10,527 bases of DNA from Anaerolineae bacterium (GTDB lineage Bacteria > Chloroflexota > Anaerolineae > Aggregatilineales > Aggregatilineaceae). Both the position numbers and the translations under genes were made by a program. The stretch is taken from contig JADLHR010000220.1 in assembly GCA_020848665.1 (NCBI GenBank), positions 1-10,527 of the forward strand, written 5' to 3'. Position 1 is the first letter of the stretch, and each line of letters begins with the position of its first letter. Of the stretch, positions 1 to 8,891 are shown in pieces. Under the pieces are notes generated by a model, which had not been told where the DNA came from, ran no database searches, and worked only from the letters and a program-made list of their open reading frames with translations.

Positions 1-645
1 ATACGCGCCGCCGAATTCGTAGACCGGCTGCTGACATATCTCAAGCTGCGCGAGCTGTGGGTTGGGCAGGATTTCGCGCTCGGATACAAGCGCGAGGGCG
101 ACGTAGCGTTTCTGCGGGAGCAGGGCGCGCAAAAGGGGTTCCGTTTGGAGGTGATCGACCTGGTCGGCAGCGATGACAACGGCGTCATCATCACCAGCAG
201 CGCGATCCGCTCGGCGCTTGAAGCGGGCGATGTCGAGCGTGCGGCGCGCTGGCTGGGGCGGCCTTACGCGGTCGAGGGAAAGGTTATTCCCGGTGACGGG
301 CGCGGGCGCACGATCGGCTTTGCGACTGCTAATCTCGATGTATGGGATGAGCAGGTGCTGCCCGCTAACGGCGTCTACGCTGGGTGGGCGCGCATTGGCG
401 GCGGGGTGTTCATGGCCGTTGCCAATGTGGGCCGCCGCCCGACATTCGAGGGTCAGGCGGTCCGGCTCGAAGCGCACCTGCTCGATTTCGACCGGCCCAT
501 CTATGGCGAGACGCTCGAATTCTCTTTCGTGGCGCGCCTGCGCGATGAGCGGCGGTTTGAGGGGATCGAGGTGCTGGTCGCGCAAATCCGGCGTGACGCC
601 GATCAGGGGCGCGCCCTGCTCGGCGCGCTGCCCAGGCCGGAGTAG
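1..645 (+). CDS. ribF: Bifunctional riboflavin kinase/FAD synthetase, 5' end outside window
   Basis: The frame is open from the first base, so the N-terminal third of the FMN adenylyltransferase domain is missing; 214 residues are visible, against about 310 in a usual RibF. The enzyme phosphorylates riboflavin to FMN and then adenylates FMN to FAD in the cytosol. Seen: the late adenylyltransferase motifs VGQDFALGYKREGD (about visible residues 21-34) and ITSSAIR (the family ISSTxIR motif, here with a Ser for the Thr). The riboflavin-kinase barrel follows, with GRGRTIGFATANL, LPANGVYAG, VANVGRRPTF, the EAHLLDFDRPIYG stretch that holds the expected catalytic Glu, and the closing FVARLRDERRFEG. 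The usual GFPTAN motif reads GFATAN. The TAG stop is 23 bp from the end of the converging era gene, and I see no terminator in that gap. Identity is secure. Confidence 0.95.
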   Translation: MRAAEFVDRLLTYLKLRELWVGQDFALGYKREGDVAFLREQGAQKGFRLEVIDLVGSDDNGVIITSSAIRSALEAGDVERAARWLGRPYAVEGKVIPGDGRGRTIGFATANLDVWDEQVLPANGVYAGWARIGGGVFMAVANVGRRPTFEGQAVRLEAHLLDFDRPIYGETLEFSFVARLRDERRFEGIEVLVAQIRRDADQGRALLGALPRPE

Positions 646-668
646 CTTTCCGCCACACCGGCTGGCCC

Positions 669-1637
669 CTACAAGTCGCGGTTGATACGGTAGCCCAACT
701 GGCGCAGCGATTTTTCGTCGCGCCGCCAGTTCTTGAGCACCTTGACCCACAGCTCCAGGTAGACGCGTGAGCCGACGAACGCCTCGATTTCCTCGCGCGC
801 CTGCTGGCTGATCGTCTTCAGCATTTGCCCCTTCTTGCCGATGACAATGCCTTTGTGCGTGTCGCGCTCGACGTAGATCGTGGCGTGGATGTAGGTCATA
901 TCGTCCGAGCGCTGTTTGTACTCCTCAACGACGGTCGCCACGCCGTGCGGGACTTCCTGCTCCAGATTGAGCAGCACTTTTTCGCGGATGATCTCGGCCA
1001 CAATGTCGCGCATGGCCGTGTCCGAGAGCTGATCCGCCGGGTAATAGCGCGGCCCGTCTGGCAGTTGGCCGATGATCTGCTCCAACACCTGGGGCGCGCC
1101 CTCGCCGGTTGTCGCGACGGTCGTGAGCCAGTTAGCGTCCGGAACCAACCCGCGAAACTCCGCGACGCGCCGCTGCAAGCGGTCGGGGCTGTCCACCAGG
1201 TCCACTTTGTTCAGGACGAGCAGCGCCGGGGTCTCGGCCTGCGCCTGGCGGACAAGGTCGGCGATCTGCCGATCCTCGGCAGTGGCGTCTTCGCTGAGGT
1301 CGGCGACGAACAGAATTACGTCGGCGTCCTTGAGCGCGTCGAGCGCGACGCTGACCATGAACTGGCCCAGCGACGTGCGCGGGTTGTGGATGCCCGGCGT
1401 GTCCACGAAGACGATCTGCGCGTCGTCGCGGGTGAAGATGCCAAGCTGGCGCAGGCGCGTGGTCTGCGGCTTGGGGCTGACGATCGCGACTTTTTCGCCG
1501 AGCAGCGCGTTCATCAGCGTCGATTTGCCGACGTTGGGGCGTCCGATCACGGCCACAAAGCCGCTCTTATGACCCGGCGGCAGCTCTTCCTGCGGCGGGA
1601 TGTCGTTCAGAAAATCATCAGGGGGCTGATCGGTCAT
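669..1637 (-). CDS. era: GTPase Era, 30S ribosome assembly factor
   Basis: Era is a GTPase that binds the 3' end of 16S rRNA and helps mature the 30S subunit; it works in the cytosol and at the inner membrane. Seen in 322 residues: G1 GRPNVGKST at 32-40, the switch region with QTTR around 58-61, G3 DTPGIH at 79-84, G4 NKVD at 143-146, then a KH RNA-binding domain with the GKKGQMLKTIS loop near 268-278. The G5 site reads VATTG where most Era proteins have a SAxTG form. About 24 acidic, Pro-rich residues precede the GTPase core, slightly longer than E. coli Era. The start is supported only by a weak AAGGA 11 nt upstream. It lies downstream of yhhQ on the same strand, with a miniature element between them. 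Family assignment is secure; the exact start is less so. Confidence 0.96.
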   Translation of the reverse strand: MTDQPPDDFLNDIPPQEELPPGHKSGFVAVIGRPNVGKSTLMNALLGEKVAIVSPKPQTTRLRQLGIFTRDDAQIVFVDTPGIHNPRTSLGQFMVSVALDALKDADVILFVADLSEDATAEDRQIADLVRQAQAETPALLVLNKVDLVDSPDRLQRRVAEFRGLVPDANWLTTVATTGEGAPQVLEQIIGQLPDGPRYYPADQLSDTAMRDIVAEIIREKVLLNLEQEVPHGVATVVEEYKQRSDDMTYIHATIYVERDTHKGIVIGKKGQMLKTISQQAREEIEAFVGSRVYLELWVKVLKNWRRDEKSLRQLGYRINRDL

Positions 1638-1662
1638 AGGTGCGCGGGTCCTTTGCTGTTTC

Positions 1663-1850
1663 TAGAGGCTGTTATGCACTTCGTGATCTGGTTTCCAGGC
1701 CATCCCCCCATCCTTCCGACCTGCGGTCGGCTTTCCTTCCCCCAGCACGAGGGAAGGAAAAGAGCGGGACGGACTCCCCTTCCCTCATCTTGGGGGCAAG
1801 GGGCCGGGGGATGGGGGCTTTTCTCGGACGCAAGTTCATAACACACTCTA
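1663..1850. mobile_element. Miniature inverted-repeat element (MITE-like), non-coding, TA-flanked
   Basis: The two ends are inverted copies: TAGAGGCTGTTATGCACTT (1663-1681) against TAGAGTGTGTTATGAACTT read on the minus strand from 1850 to 1832, 16 of 19 matching. TA at 1663-1664 and 1849-1850 would be the target duplication, leaving a 184-bp core (1665-1848). Inside, cccccatcc (1705-1713) pairs perfectly with ggatggggg (1809-1817). Smaller stems are ccgacc/ggtcgg (1716-1721/1725-1730), a perfect 10-bp hairpin tttccttccc/gggaaggaaa (1732-1741/1751-1760) and cccctt/aagggg (1776-1781/1798-1803). There is no plausible ORF, so it would need a transposase in trans. TA duplication is known for IS630/Tc1-mariner-type elements; assigning this element to that group is inference. 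It occupies nearly all of the yhhQ-era gap. Confidence 0.75.
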
Positions 1851-2570
1851 AACGCTGATCTTGAACGGGTTGAAGTCGGTCTGGCGGTCGAAGTAATCTT
1901 CACGCTCGGCGGCTTTGAGCAGGTTCACGACGCGATAGGTCAGCGGCGTGAGCAGCGCCTCGAAGCCGACCTTCAGCACGTAATTGGTTGCGATCAGCGA
2001 GGCCATCAGTTCGGGCGGGAAGACGCCCAGCGCGGTCGCCAGCAGGATAAAAACGGTCGTGTCGATCATCTGACCGACCAGCGTGCTGCCGATAGTGCGC
2101 GTCCACAGCCAGCGCCCGCCGGTCCACACCTTCATCCTGGCGAGGATGTAGCTGTTGGAGAATTCGCCCAGGAAGTAGGCAGCCAGGCTGGCGACGATCA
2201 GGCCGCTGACGCCAGACAGGATCGCGTCGTAGGCATCCTGCCCGGCGTAACCCTGCCACTCCGCCTCACCGGGCAGCGCACCTGCCAGCCAGATGAATAA
2301 GCCGAGCAGCACGTTCGCGCCGAACCCGGCCCAGATCACACGGCGCGAGCGCCGGTAACCGTAGACTTCGGTCAGCACATCGCCGAAGATATAGCTGATC
2401 GGGAAGACCAGCGTCCCGGCGTCGAACGCGAACCTGAGCGAGCCGAGGCTGAAGCCCAGGTCGATGATCTTCGCGCTGCTGAGCAGGTTGCTGATCAGCA
2501 GGACGGTGACGAACAGCGCCATGATCAGGTCGTAATAGCGGTAAGGTCTGGGCGCAGGGTGGGTAGACAT
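1848..2570 (-). CDS. yhhQ: Queuosine precursor transporter, YhhQ/VUT family
   Basis: An integral membrane protein of the YhhQ (VUT, DUF165) family. Characterised members import queuosine precursors (preQ0/preQ1) for tRNA wobble-base modification. Seen: about six hydrophobic segments, with family signatures PISYIFGDVLTEVYGYRRSR near the second segment, FLGEFSNSYILARMK in the middle, and GSTLVGQMIDTTVF after it. Length (240 residues) is close to E. coli YhhQ (about 220). Two in-frame ATGs exist, at 2579 and 2570. Neither has a Shine-Dalgarno sequence, and a good -10 box (TACAAT, 2578-2583) overlaps the first, so I chose 2570, which would make the mRNA nearly leaderless. The TAG stop uses the TA that bounds the miniature element. 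No other queuosine gene is in the window, so the substrate is inferred from the family. Confidence 0.92.
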   Translation of the reverse strand: MSTHPAPRPYRYYDLIMALFVTVLLISNLLSSAKIIDLGFSLGSLRFAFDAGTLVFPISYIFGDVLTEVYGYRRSRRVIWAGFGANVLLGLFIWLAGALPGEAEWQGYAGQDAYDAILSGVSGLIVASLAAYFLGEFSNSYILARMKVWTGGRWLWTRTIGSTLVGQMIDTTVFILLATALGVFPPELMASLIATNYVLKVGFEALLTPLTYRVVNLLKAAEREDYFDRQTDFNPFKISV

Positions 2571-2577
2571 GGGCGCC

Positions 2578-2583
2578 ATTGTA
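2578..2583 (-). promoter_or_regulatory. Candidate -10 box for yhhQ (leaderless start)
   Basis: On the minus strand TACAAT (5 of 6 to TATAAT) spans the ATG at 2579. Transcription would begin near 2571, at or one base before the ATG at 2570. I see no matching -35 at 16-18 bp spacing, so this rests on the -10 alone plus the absence of a Shine-Dalgarno sequence and the terminator just upstream. Confidence 0.35.
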
Positions 2584-2607
2584 ACACAGGAGCAGCGAAA
2601 GACAGCG

Positions 2608-2645
2608 AAAAAAGCGGCCAGGGCGCATCTGCACGCCCTGGCCGC
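2608..2645 (-). terminator. Intrinsic terminator of the propeller/SH3b gene
   Basis: A perfect 12-bp stem, gcggccagggcg (2614-2625) with cgccctggccgc (2634-2645), closes an 8-nt loop. Read on the minus strand it is followed directly by six T (2613-2608). It begins 32 bp after the stop of the propeller gene and separates that gene from yhhQ, which therefore needs its own promoter. Confidence 0.92.
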
Positions 2646-2677
2646 AGGTCTGGTGTTGTGCGCCGACTTCTGGGACG

Positions 2678-3961
2678 CTAGCTCTCGACTGGCGGCACGG
2701 TCGCCGGGTCACCGGCGACGGCGTCGGTCAGCGAAGCGAAGACCCACGCCTGCGCGCCGTCATCCGGCAGCGTAATCCGGTACCAGTCACGCGCCGCGTT
2801 AGCCCCCTGTACGAACATCAACTGGCCGAAGCTGACGACGCCGATAATGTCGCTGCCAGTCGAGGGCTGCTTGCGCAGGTTCACCGTGCCGTCACGCGCG
2901 ATGATGCGCACGATGACCGGCAGCTCGCCGCGCACGTCGGCGCGCTGGGCCTCGACTGGCTCCCAGTCGGAGTGGCGCTCGCTGACGTCCCTGGTGTTGG
3001 TGATGCGCTCCAATCGCCCGGTGCGCACTTCCTGCCGGTAAATATCCCAGGTCGCAGTGGCGGCTTCCGGGTTAGTATCGCGCAGGTAGGCGATCTGCGT
3101 CTGGTCGGGACTCCACAGCGGCTCACGTTCGGCGATGCCGGGCGTCTGCGTGATATTGCGCGCGCTGCTGGTTGGGTTGCACTCGGTCCCGTTAAGGATG
3201 CACTCCGCCGAAAGGACGAACACGTCGGCGGTTTCGCCTTCGGTCGCATAGGCGATCCACTGCCCGTCAGGACTCCAGCGCGGCGTCATGCCGATCGCGA
3301 CGCGGGTCTCGGTTTCCGTCGTCAGGTCAAGCGCGCGAATCTCCCAGCGGACATCGCTGGCGGTGATGACGTAACGATTGTAGAGCAGGTAACGTCCGGT
3401 CGGATCGAACGTCACCCGGCCAAGATCGTCCTGAAAATCGGTGAGTTGTGTCGTTTCGTCGGCGGTGAGATCGACCAGGTAGAGGTTGTAATGCTCGCCG
3501 TTACGGTTCGAGTAGATCACAAGCTGCTTGCCGTCGGGACTCCAGCCGCCAACGTAATCCTGATAAGCGCCGTCATTGGGGAGCAGCTCGCTGGCCGACC
3601 CGGTAGCGACATCATAGACGTAAACTGTTGCGGTGCGGTCGGGCGCGTGCCAGTCGGTCGGCGCGCCACCGCCGCAGATGCGCGTGTAGACTACCTGCTG
3701 CTGATCGCGGCTCCAGGCCCCATCCCGCAGCCAGCACCCGGCTTCGGACTCCTCAACAAGCATCGTCTTTTCGGACCCATCGGCGCGCATCGCGTACAGC
3801 CCGCTGTCGTCGCCCACCAGCAGCCGCCCCGGTGGAACAGGTAAACTCTCGTCTTCCTGCGCGTGCAGCAGGCGGGGCGCGGGCGACAGCAGCGCGCCGA
3901 AGATTAAGCCGGCGATCAGGCTGGCGATCAGCAGGGTAAACCGGAGTCGTTCGGGGACCAT
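2678..3961 (-). CDS. Exported TolB-like (PD40) beta-propeller protein with C-terminal SH3b domain
   Basis: About 427 residues, exported or lipid-bilayer anchored by an N-terminal signal (hydrophobic LLIASLIAGLIFGALL, possible cleavage after LLHAQ). Seen: a TolB/PD40-type propeller with repeated WSPDG-like blades (WSRDQQQVVYTR, WSPDGKQLVIYSNR, FDPTGRYLLYNR, WSPDGQWIAY, WSPDQTQIAYLR). A bacterial SH3 domain follows (GTVNLRKQPSTGSDIIGVVSFGQ, ending DGAQAWVFASL), a fold that often binds peptidoglycan or peptides. No catalytic residues are visible, so a binding or scaffolding role at the cell surface is inferred, not shown. The frame runs open to 4057, but that ATG lies in the -35 box of a strong promoter; ATG 3961 has GGAG six nt upstream and puts the signal peptide at the N-terminus. 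ATG 3973 is the alternative. The gene is monocistronic: own promoter, own terminator. No specific function recognised. Confidence 0.88.
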   Translation of the reverse strand: MVPERLRFTLLIASLIAGLIFGALLSPAPRLLHAQEDESLPVPPGRLLVGDDSGLYAMRADGSEKTMLVEESEAGCWLRDGAWSRDQQQVVYTRICGGGAPTDWHAPDRTATVYVYDVATGSASELLPNDGAYQDYVGGWSPDGKQLVIYSNRNGEHYNLYLVDLTADETTQLTDFQDDLGRVTFDPTGRYLLYNRYVITASDVRWEIRALDLTTETETRVAIGMTPRWSPDGQWIAYATEGETADVFVLSAECILNGTECNPTSSARNITQTPGIAEREPLWSPDQTQIAYLRDTNPEAATATWDIYRQEVRTGRLERITNTRDVSERHSDWEPVEAQRADVRGELPVIVRIIARDGTVNLRKQPSTGSDIIGVVSFGQLMFVQGANAARDWYRITLPDDGAQAWVFASLTDAVAGDPATVPPVES

Positions 3962-3966
3962 AGCGT

Positions 3967-3971
3967 TCTCC
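3967..3971 (-). promoter_or_regulatory. Ribosome binding site that fixes the propeller-gene start
   Basis: On the minus strand GGAGA (3971-3967) lies inside ATGGAGAACGCTATG. GGAG is 6 nt after trimming to the ATG at 3961, ideal spacing, while the ATG at 3973 overlaps it and has no comparable site of its own. Confidence 0.6.
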
Positions 3972-4028
3972 ATCAGGTGACGGTGGCCGGTGCAGGCCGG
4001 CAGGGTCCAGCCGGAAGGCGGCGCCACT

Positions 4029-4057
4029 GTTATGACCCGTCGCGCCGCAGATGTCAA
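4029..4057 (-). promoter_or_regulatory. Sigma-70-type promoter of the propeller/SH3b gene
   Basis: On the minus strand: TTGACA (4057-4052, perfect -35), 17-bp spacer, CATAAC (4034-4029, 4 of 6). The start of transcription would be near 4022, giving a leader of about 60 nt before the ATG at 3961. The leader holds a short GC hairpin made of ccgg/ccgg arms. Confidence 0.72.
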
Positions 4058-4063
4058 GAGCGA

Positions 4064-4076
4064 TCCGTACTACGGA
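4064..4076. promoter_or_regulatory. Perfect 13-bp palindrome, operator candidate
   Basis: tccgta (4064-4069), one central base, tacgga (4071-4076). It lies just upstream of the -35 box of the minus-strand promoter, roughly -42 to -54, a common site for an activator. A dimeric regulator is inferred; the regulator is not identifiable. Confidence 0.4.
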
Positions 4077-4088
4077 CGCGGGCGGTTA

Positions 4089-4109
4089 GGTAAGCGCCGG
4101 GTAAGCGCC
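4089..4109. repeat. Two direct copies of GGTAAGCGCC at 11-bp period
   Basis: GGTAAGCGCC occurs at 4089-4098 and 4100-4109, one helical turn apart, between the two divergent -35 boxes. Direct repeats with this period are typical of binding sites for OmpR/PhoB-type response regulators. The placement would let one protein act on both genes. Family of the regulator is inference. Confidence 0.5.
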
Positions 4110-4124
4110 AGGGCGGAAAACAGG

Positions 4125-4153
4125 TTGACGGACAGGCGTAGACAGGGTATGTT
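4125..4153 (+). promoter_or_regulatory. Sigma-70-type promoter of ppdK
   Basis: TTGACG (4125-4130, 5 of 6), 17-bp spacer, TATGTT (4148-4153, 4 of 6). Expected start of transcription near 4160, leaving an untranslated leader of about 240 nt before the ppdK ATG. No better promoter is visible closer to the gene. Confidence 0.65.
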
Positions 4154-4159
4154 TGTGCG

Positions 4160-4398
4160 GGCGTGACACCCATCATGCAGTCTGGTGAGTTAATTCACTG
4201 GCGCAGCCGCGCGCCAGATACCAAAATGGTCCCGGTTTGCGCCGGGCACGCCGCCGGTGGCAGCCCAATCATGGGGTGCTCGAACCCCTCGTGGACGTTC
4301 AATACACGCTTAAACTCGCGTTCACCGAACACCCATTGTGATCGTGTTCATCTGTTCCCACGGGAACCGTATCGCAGTTAGATCAGGAGAGAACGTGC
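4160..4398 (+). promoter_or_regulatory. Long, hairpin-rich 5' leader of ppdK
   Basis: No gene is visible here; this is the remainder of a 437-bp gap between coding starts (3962-4398). Features seen in order: a near-palindrome gtgagttaattcac (4185-4198, 12 of 14 self-complementary); abutting hairpins acca-aaa-tggt (4220-4230) and cccgg-tttgcg-ccggg (4231-4246); ggggt-gctcga-acccc (4273-4288); gaacac/gtgttc (4327-4332/4344-4349); a tight palindrome gttccc-ac-gggaac (4354-4367); and the Shine-Dalgarno sequence AGGAGA (4385-4390), 8 nt before ATG. No T-run follows any stem, so transcription attenuation is not obvious. I could not match it to a known riboswitch class. A post-transcriptional control role is inference. 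Confidence 0.4.
4354..4367. promoter_or_regulatory. Palindrome GTTCCC-N2-GGGAAC ahead of ppdK
   Basis: A perfect 6-bp inverted repeat around AC, ending 31 bp before the ppdK start codon. With only two bases between arms it is a poor RNA hairpin and a better fit to a DNA operator for a dimeric repressor acting as a roadblock downstream of the promoter. The binding protein is unknown. Confidence 0.4.
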
Positions 4399-7095
<2,697 letters not shown>

Positions 7096-7125
7096 CGCGT
7101 TAGCGCACCTTCTGGTAGAAATGCA

Positions 7126-7160
7126 CGGGACCGCTCCAGCCGGAGCGGTCCCGTTTGTTT
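7126..7160 (+). terminator. Intrinsic terminator of ppdK, probably shared with pckA
   Basis: A perfect 12-bp stem, cgggaccgctcc (7126-7137) with ggagcggtcccg (7142-7153), and a 4-nt loop, followed by TTTGTTT on the plus strand. It is 30 bp after the ppdK stop and 35 bp beyond the pckA stop on the other strand. Read from pckA the tail is tgcatttct, poorer in T, so termination in that direction is likely weaker. Confidence 0.9.
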
Positions 7161-7187
7161 GGCGTGTCGCGTCGGGAGCGCGGCAGC

Positions 7188-8795
7188 TTACGGCGCTTTC
7201 GGCGCCGCCGCCTTTACTTCGTCGGTCATCGCCGTCTCAAACTGTTTCATATAGCCGTGAAACAGCTCGACAAGCTGCCGCGCGCGGGCGTCATAAGCCG
7301 CCGGGTCGCTCCACGTATTGCGCGGCTGGAGGATGTCGCCCGGCACGCCGGGCACCGCTGTTGGCAGCGCGAAACCGAAGACTGGATCGGTGATAGTCGG
7401 GACGTTGTCCAGGTCGCCGTTCAGCGCCGCGCGGACCATTGTCCGCGTGTACGACAGCTTCATGCGGCTGCCTTCGCCGTATGGCCCGCCGGTCCAGCCG
7501 GTGTTGACCAGCCACAGTCTTACGTTGTGCTGCTCGACCTTTTCCGCCAGCAGCCCCGCGTAGACGGTCGGATGCAGCGGCATGAACGGCGCGCCAAAGC
7601 AGGTACTGAAGGTCGCTTTCGGCTCGGTGACTCCCGCCTCGGTCCCGGCGACCTTCGCAGTATACCCGGCCAGGAAATGGTACTGCGCCTGGGCAGGCGT
7701 CAGCCGGGCGATGGGCGGCATCACGCCGAACGCGTCGGCGGTCAGGAAGACGATGTTCTTCGGGTGCCCCGCGATGCCGTTGTAATCCGCGTTCGGGATG
7801 TGCGTAATCGGGTAGGCGGCGCGCGTGTTCTCGGTGAAGCTCGCATCGTTCAGGTCAATGCGGCGGCGCGCCGAATCGATCGCGACGTTTTCCAGGATCG
7901 TCCCGAAGCGGCGCGTTGCCTCCCAGATCTCCGGCTCGCCTTCGGGCGAGAGATTGATCACCTTCGCGTAGCAGCCGCCTTCAAAGTTAAAAACCCCGTC
8001 GTCGCTCCAGCCGTGCTCGTCGTCGCCGATCAGAGTGCGCGTCGTGTCGTTGGAGAGGGTTGTCTTGCCAGTTCCGCTCAGGCCGAAGAACAGCGCCACG
8101 TCGTCGTGGCCTTCGCCATAATTAGCCGAGCAGTGCATCGCCATAACACCTTGCTGCGGCAGCAGGTAGTTCAGGATGCTGAAAATCGATTTTTTGATTT
8201 CACCGGCGTAATGTGTCCCGCCGATCAGCACCATCTTGGCCGCGAAGTTGACCAGAATGAACGCGCCCGACGTGGTGCACGCGAAGCCGGGCGGAGCCGT
8301 CAGCGCCGGTGTGTCGATCACGACAAATTCCGGCACATGAGTCCGCAGATTATCGGGGTCGAAGATGCGCACAAACATGTTCCGCGCAAACAGGCTGTGC
8401 CAGGCCGCCTCGGTGATCACGCGAATCGGGATGCGATAGCGTGGATCGGCGCCGGCGTAGAGGTCCTGCACGAAGGCGGGACGGTTCTCGAAATAGGACA
8501 AAACGCGCTGCCGCATCAGGTCCCAGTTCTCCTGGCTGCACTCGCGGTTGATCGGTCCCCACCAGATTTTGTCTTCGGAGGACGGCTCGCGCACGATGAA
8601 CTTGTCGTTGGGCGAGCGCCCGGTATGGTCGCCGGTGCGGACCACCAGCGGGCCGAGATGCGCGATCAAGCCCTCGCGGAAACGGATCGCTTGCTCGTAG
8701 AGCGCGGGTGTGGTGAGGTTCCAGAATTCGCGCTCCAGGTTGCTGAAGCCGTGATGCTCCAGCCCGTAACTGCTCCGGTATTCTTCTGACGACAT
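7188..8795 (-). CDS. pckA: Phosphoenolpyruvate carboxykinase (ATP)
   Basis: PckA converts oxaloacetate + ATP to PEP + CO2 + ADP, the first committed step of gluconeogenesis; in some anaerobes it runs in the carboxylating direction. The 535 residues match the ATP-dependent family (E. coli about 540). Seen: substrate-binding RTGDHTGRSPNDKF at 53-66; THYAGEIKKS at 194-203 with the metal-binding Lys; MHCSANYG at 220-227 with the metal-binding His; P-loop GLSGTGKTTLS at 238-248; GDDEHGWSDDGVFNFEGG from 257 with the metal-binding Asp; and adenine-site NTGWTGGPYGEGSRM at 431-445. AGGAGG lies 6-7 nt before the ATG, so the start is firm. The gene follows two phosphatase genes on the same strand across 134 bp that hold a candidate promoter. 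Confidence 0.98.
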   Translation of the reverse strand: MSSEEYRSSYGLEHHGFSNLEREFWNLTTPALYEQAIRFREGLIAHLGPLVVRTGDHTGRSPNDKFIVREPSSEDKIWWGPINRECSQENWDLMRQRVLSYFENRPAFVQDLYAGADPRYRIPIRVITEAAWHSLFARNMFVRIFDPDNLRTHVPEFVVIDTPALTAPPGFACTTSGAFILVNFAAKMVLIGGTHYAGEIKKSIFSILNYLLPQQGVMAMHCSANYGEGHDDVALFFGLSGTGKTTLSNDTTRTLIGDDEHGWSDDGVFNFEGGCYAKVINLSPEGEPEIWEATRRFGTILENVAIDSARRRIDLNDASFTENTRAAYPITHIPNADYNGIAGHPKNIVFLTADAFGVMPPIARLTPAQAQYHFLAGYTAKVAGTEAGVTEPKATFSTCFGAPFMPLHPTVYAGLLAEKVEQHNVRLWLVNTGWTGGPYGEGSRMKLSYTRTMVRAALNGDLDNVPTITDPVFGFALPTAVPGVPGDILQPRNTWSDPAAYDARARQLVELFHGYMKQFETAMTDEVKAAAPKAP

Positions 8796-8891
8796 AGGAC
8801 TCCTCCTGGTGAGATGACCCGCAGAGAGTGACGACCATTGAAGCGTACCGTCCGGTTTTGAGGCGGCGCGTGCTATTCGTATGGTACCTTG

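Noticed and set aside
646..668. Terminator between ribF and era
   Set aside because: The 23-bp gap holds no stem with a T-run on either strand.
825..1841. Open plus-strand frame of 338 codons opposite era
   Set aside because: It is antisense to all Era motifs and runs out into the miniature element, with Arg/Val/Asp-rich composition and no ribosome site.
1634..1903. Minus-strand ORF across the miniature element
   Set aside because: It consists of the element's inverted repeats and tracts read as codons and overlaps the end of yhhQ; no protein-like pattern.
3962..4057. N-terminal extension of the propeller protein to the ATG at 4057
   Set aside because: That ATG overlaps the perfect -35 box TTGACA, and the extension would bury the signal peptide 32 residues inside.
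4200..4300. Possible tRNA or known riboswitch in the ppdK leader
   Set aside because: The ggggt-gctcga-acccc stem looks like a T-arm, but the loop lacks TTCGA and no acceptor or anticodon arm fits. Bits resembling c-di-AMP and ZTP riboswitch motifs did not extend to a full consensus.
4163..4381. Small GTG-start ORF of 72 codons in the ppdK leader
   Set aside because: Third codon positions are not GC-rich like the real genes here, there is no ribosome site, and it runs through all the leader stems. A leaderless peptide cannot be excluded but has no support.
7155..8789. Open plus-strand frame of 544 codons opposite pckA
   Set aside because: Same effect of GC-rich codon bias; pckA is unambiguous on the minus strand with a perfect ribosome site.
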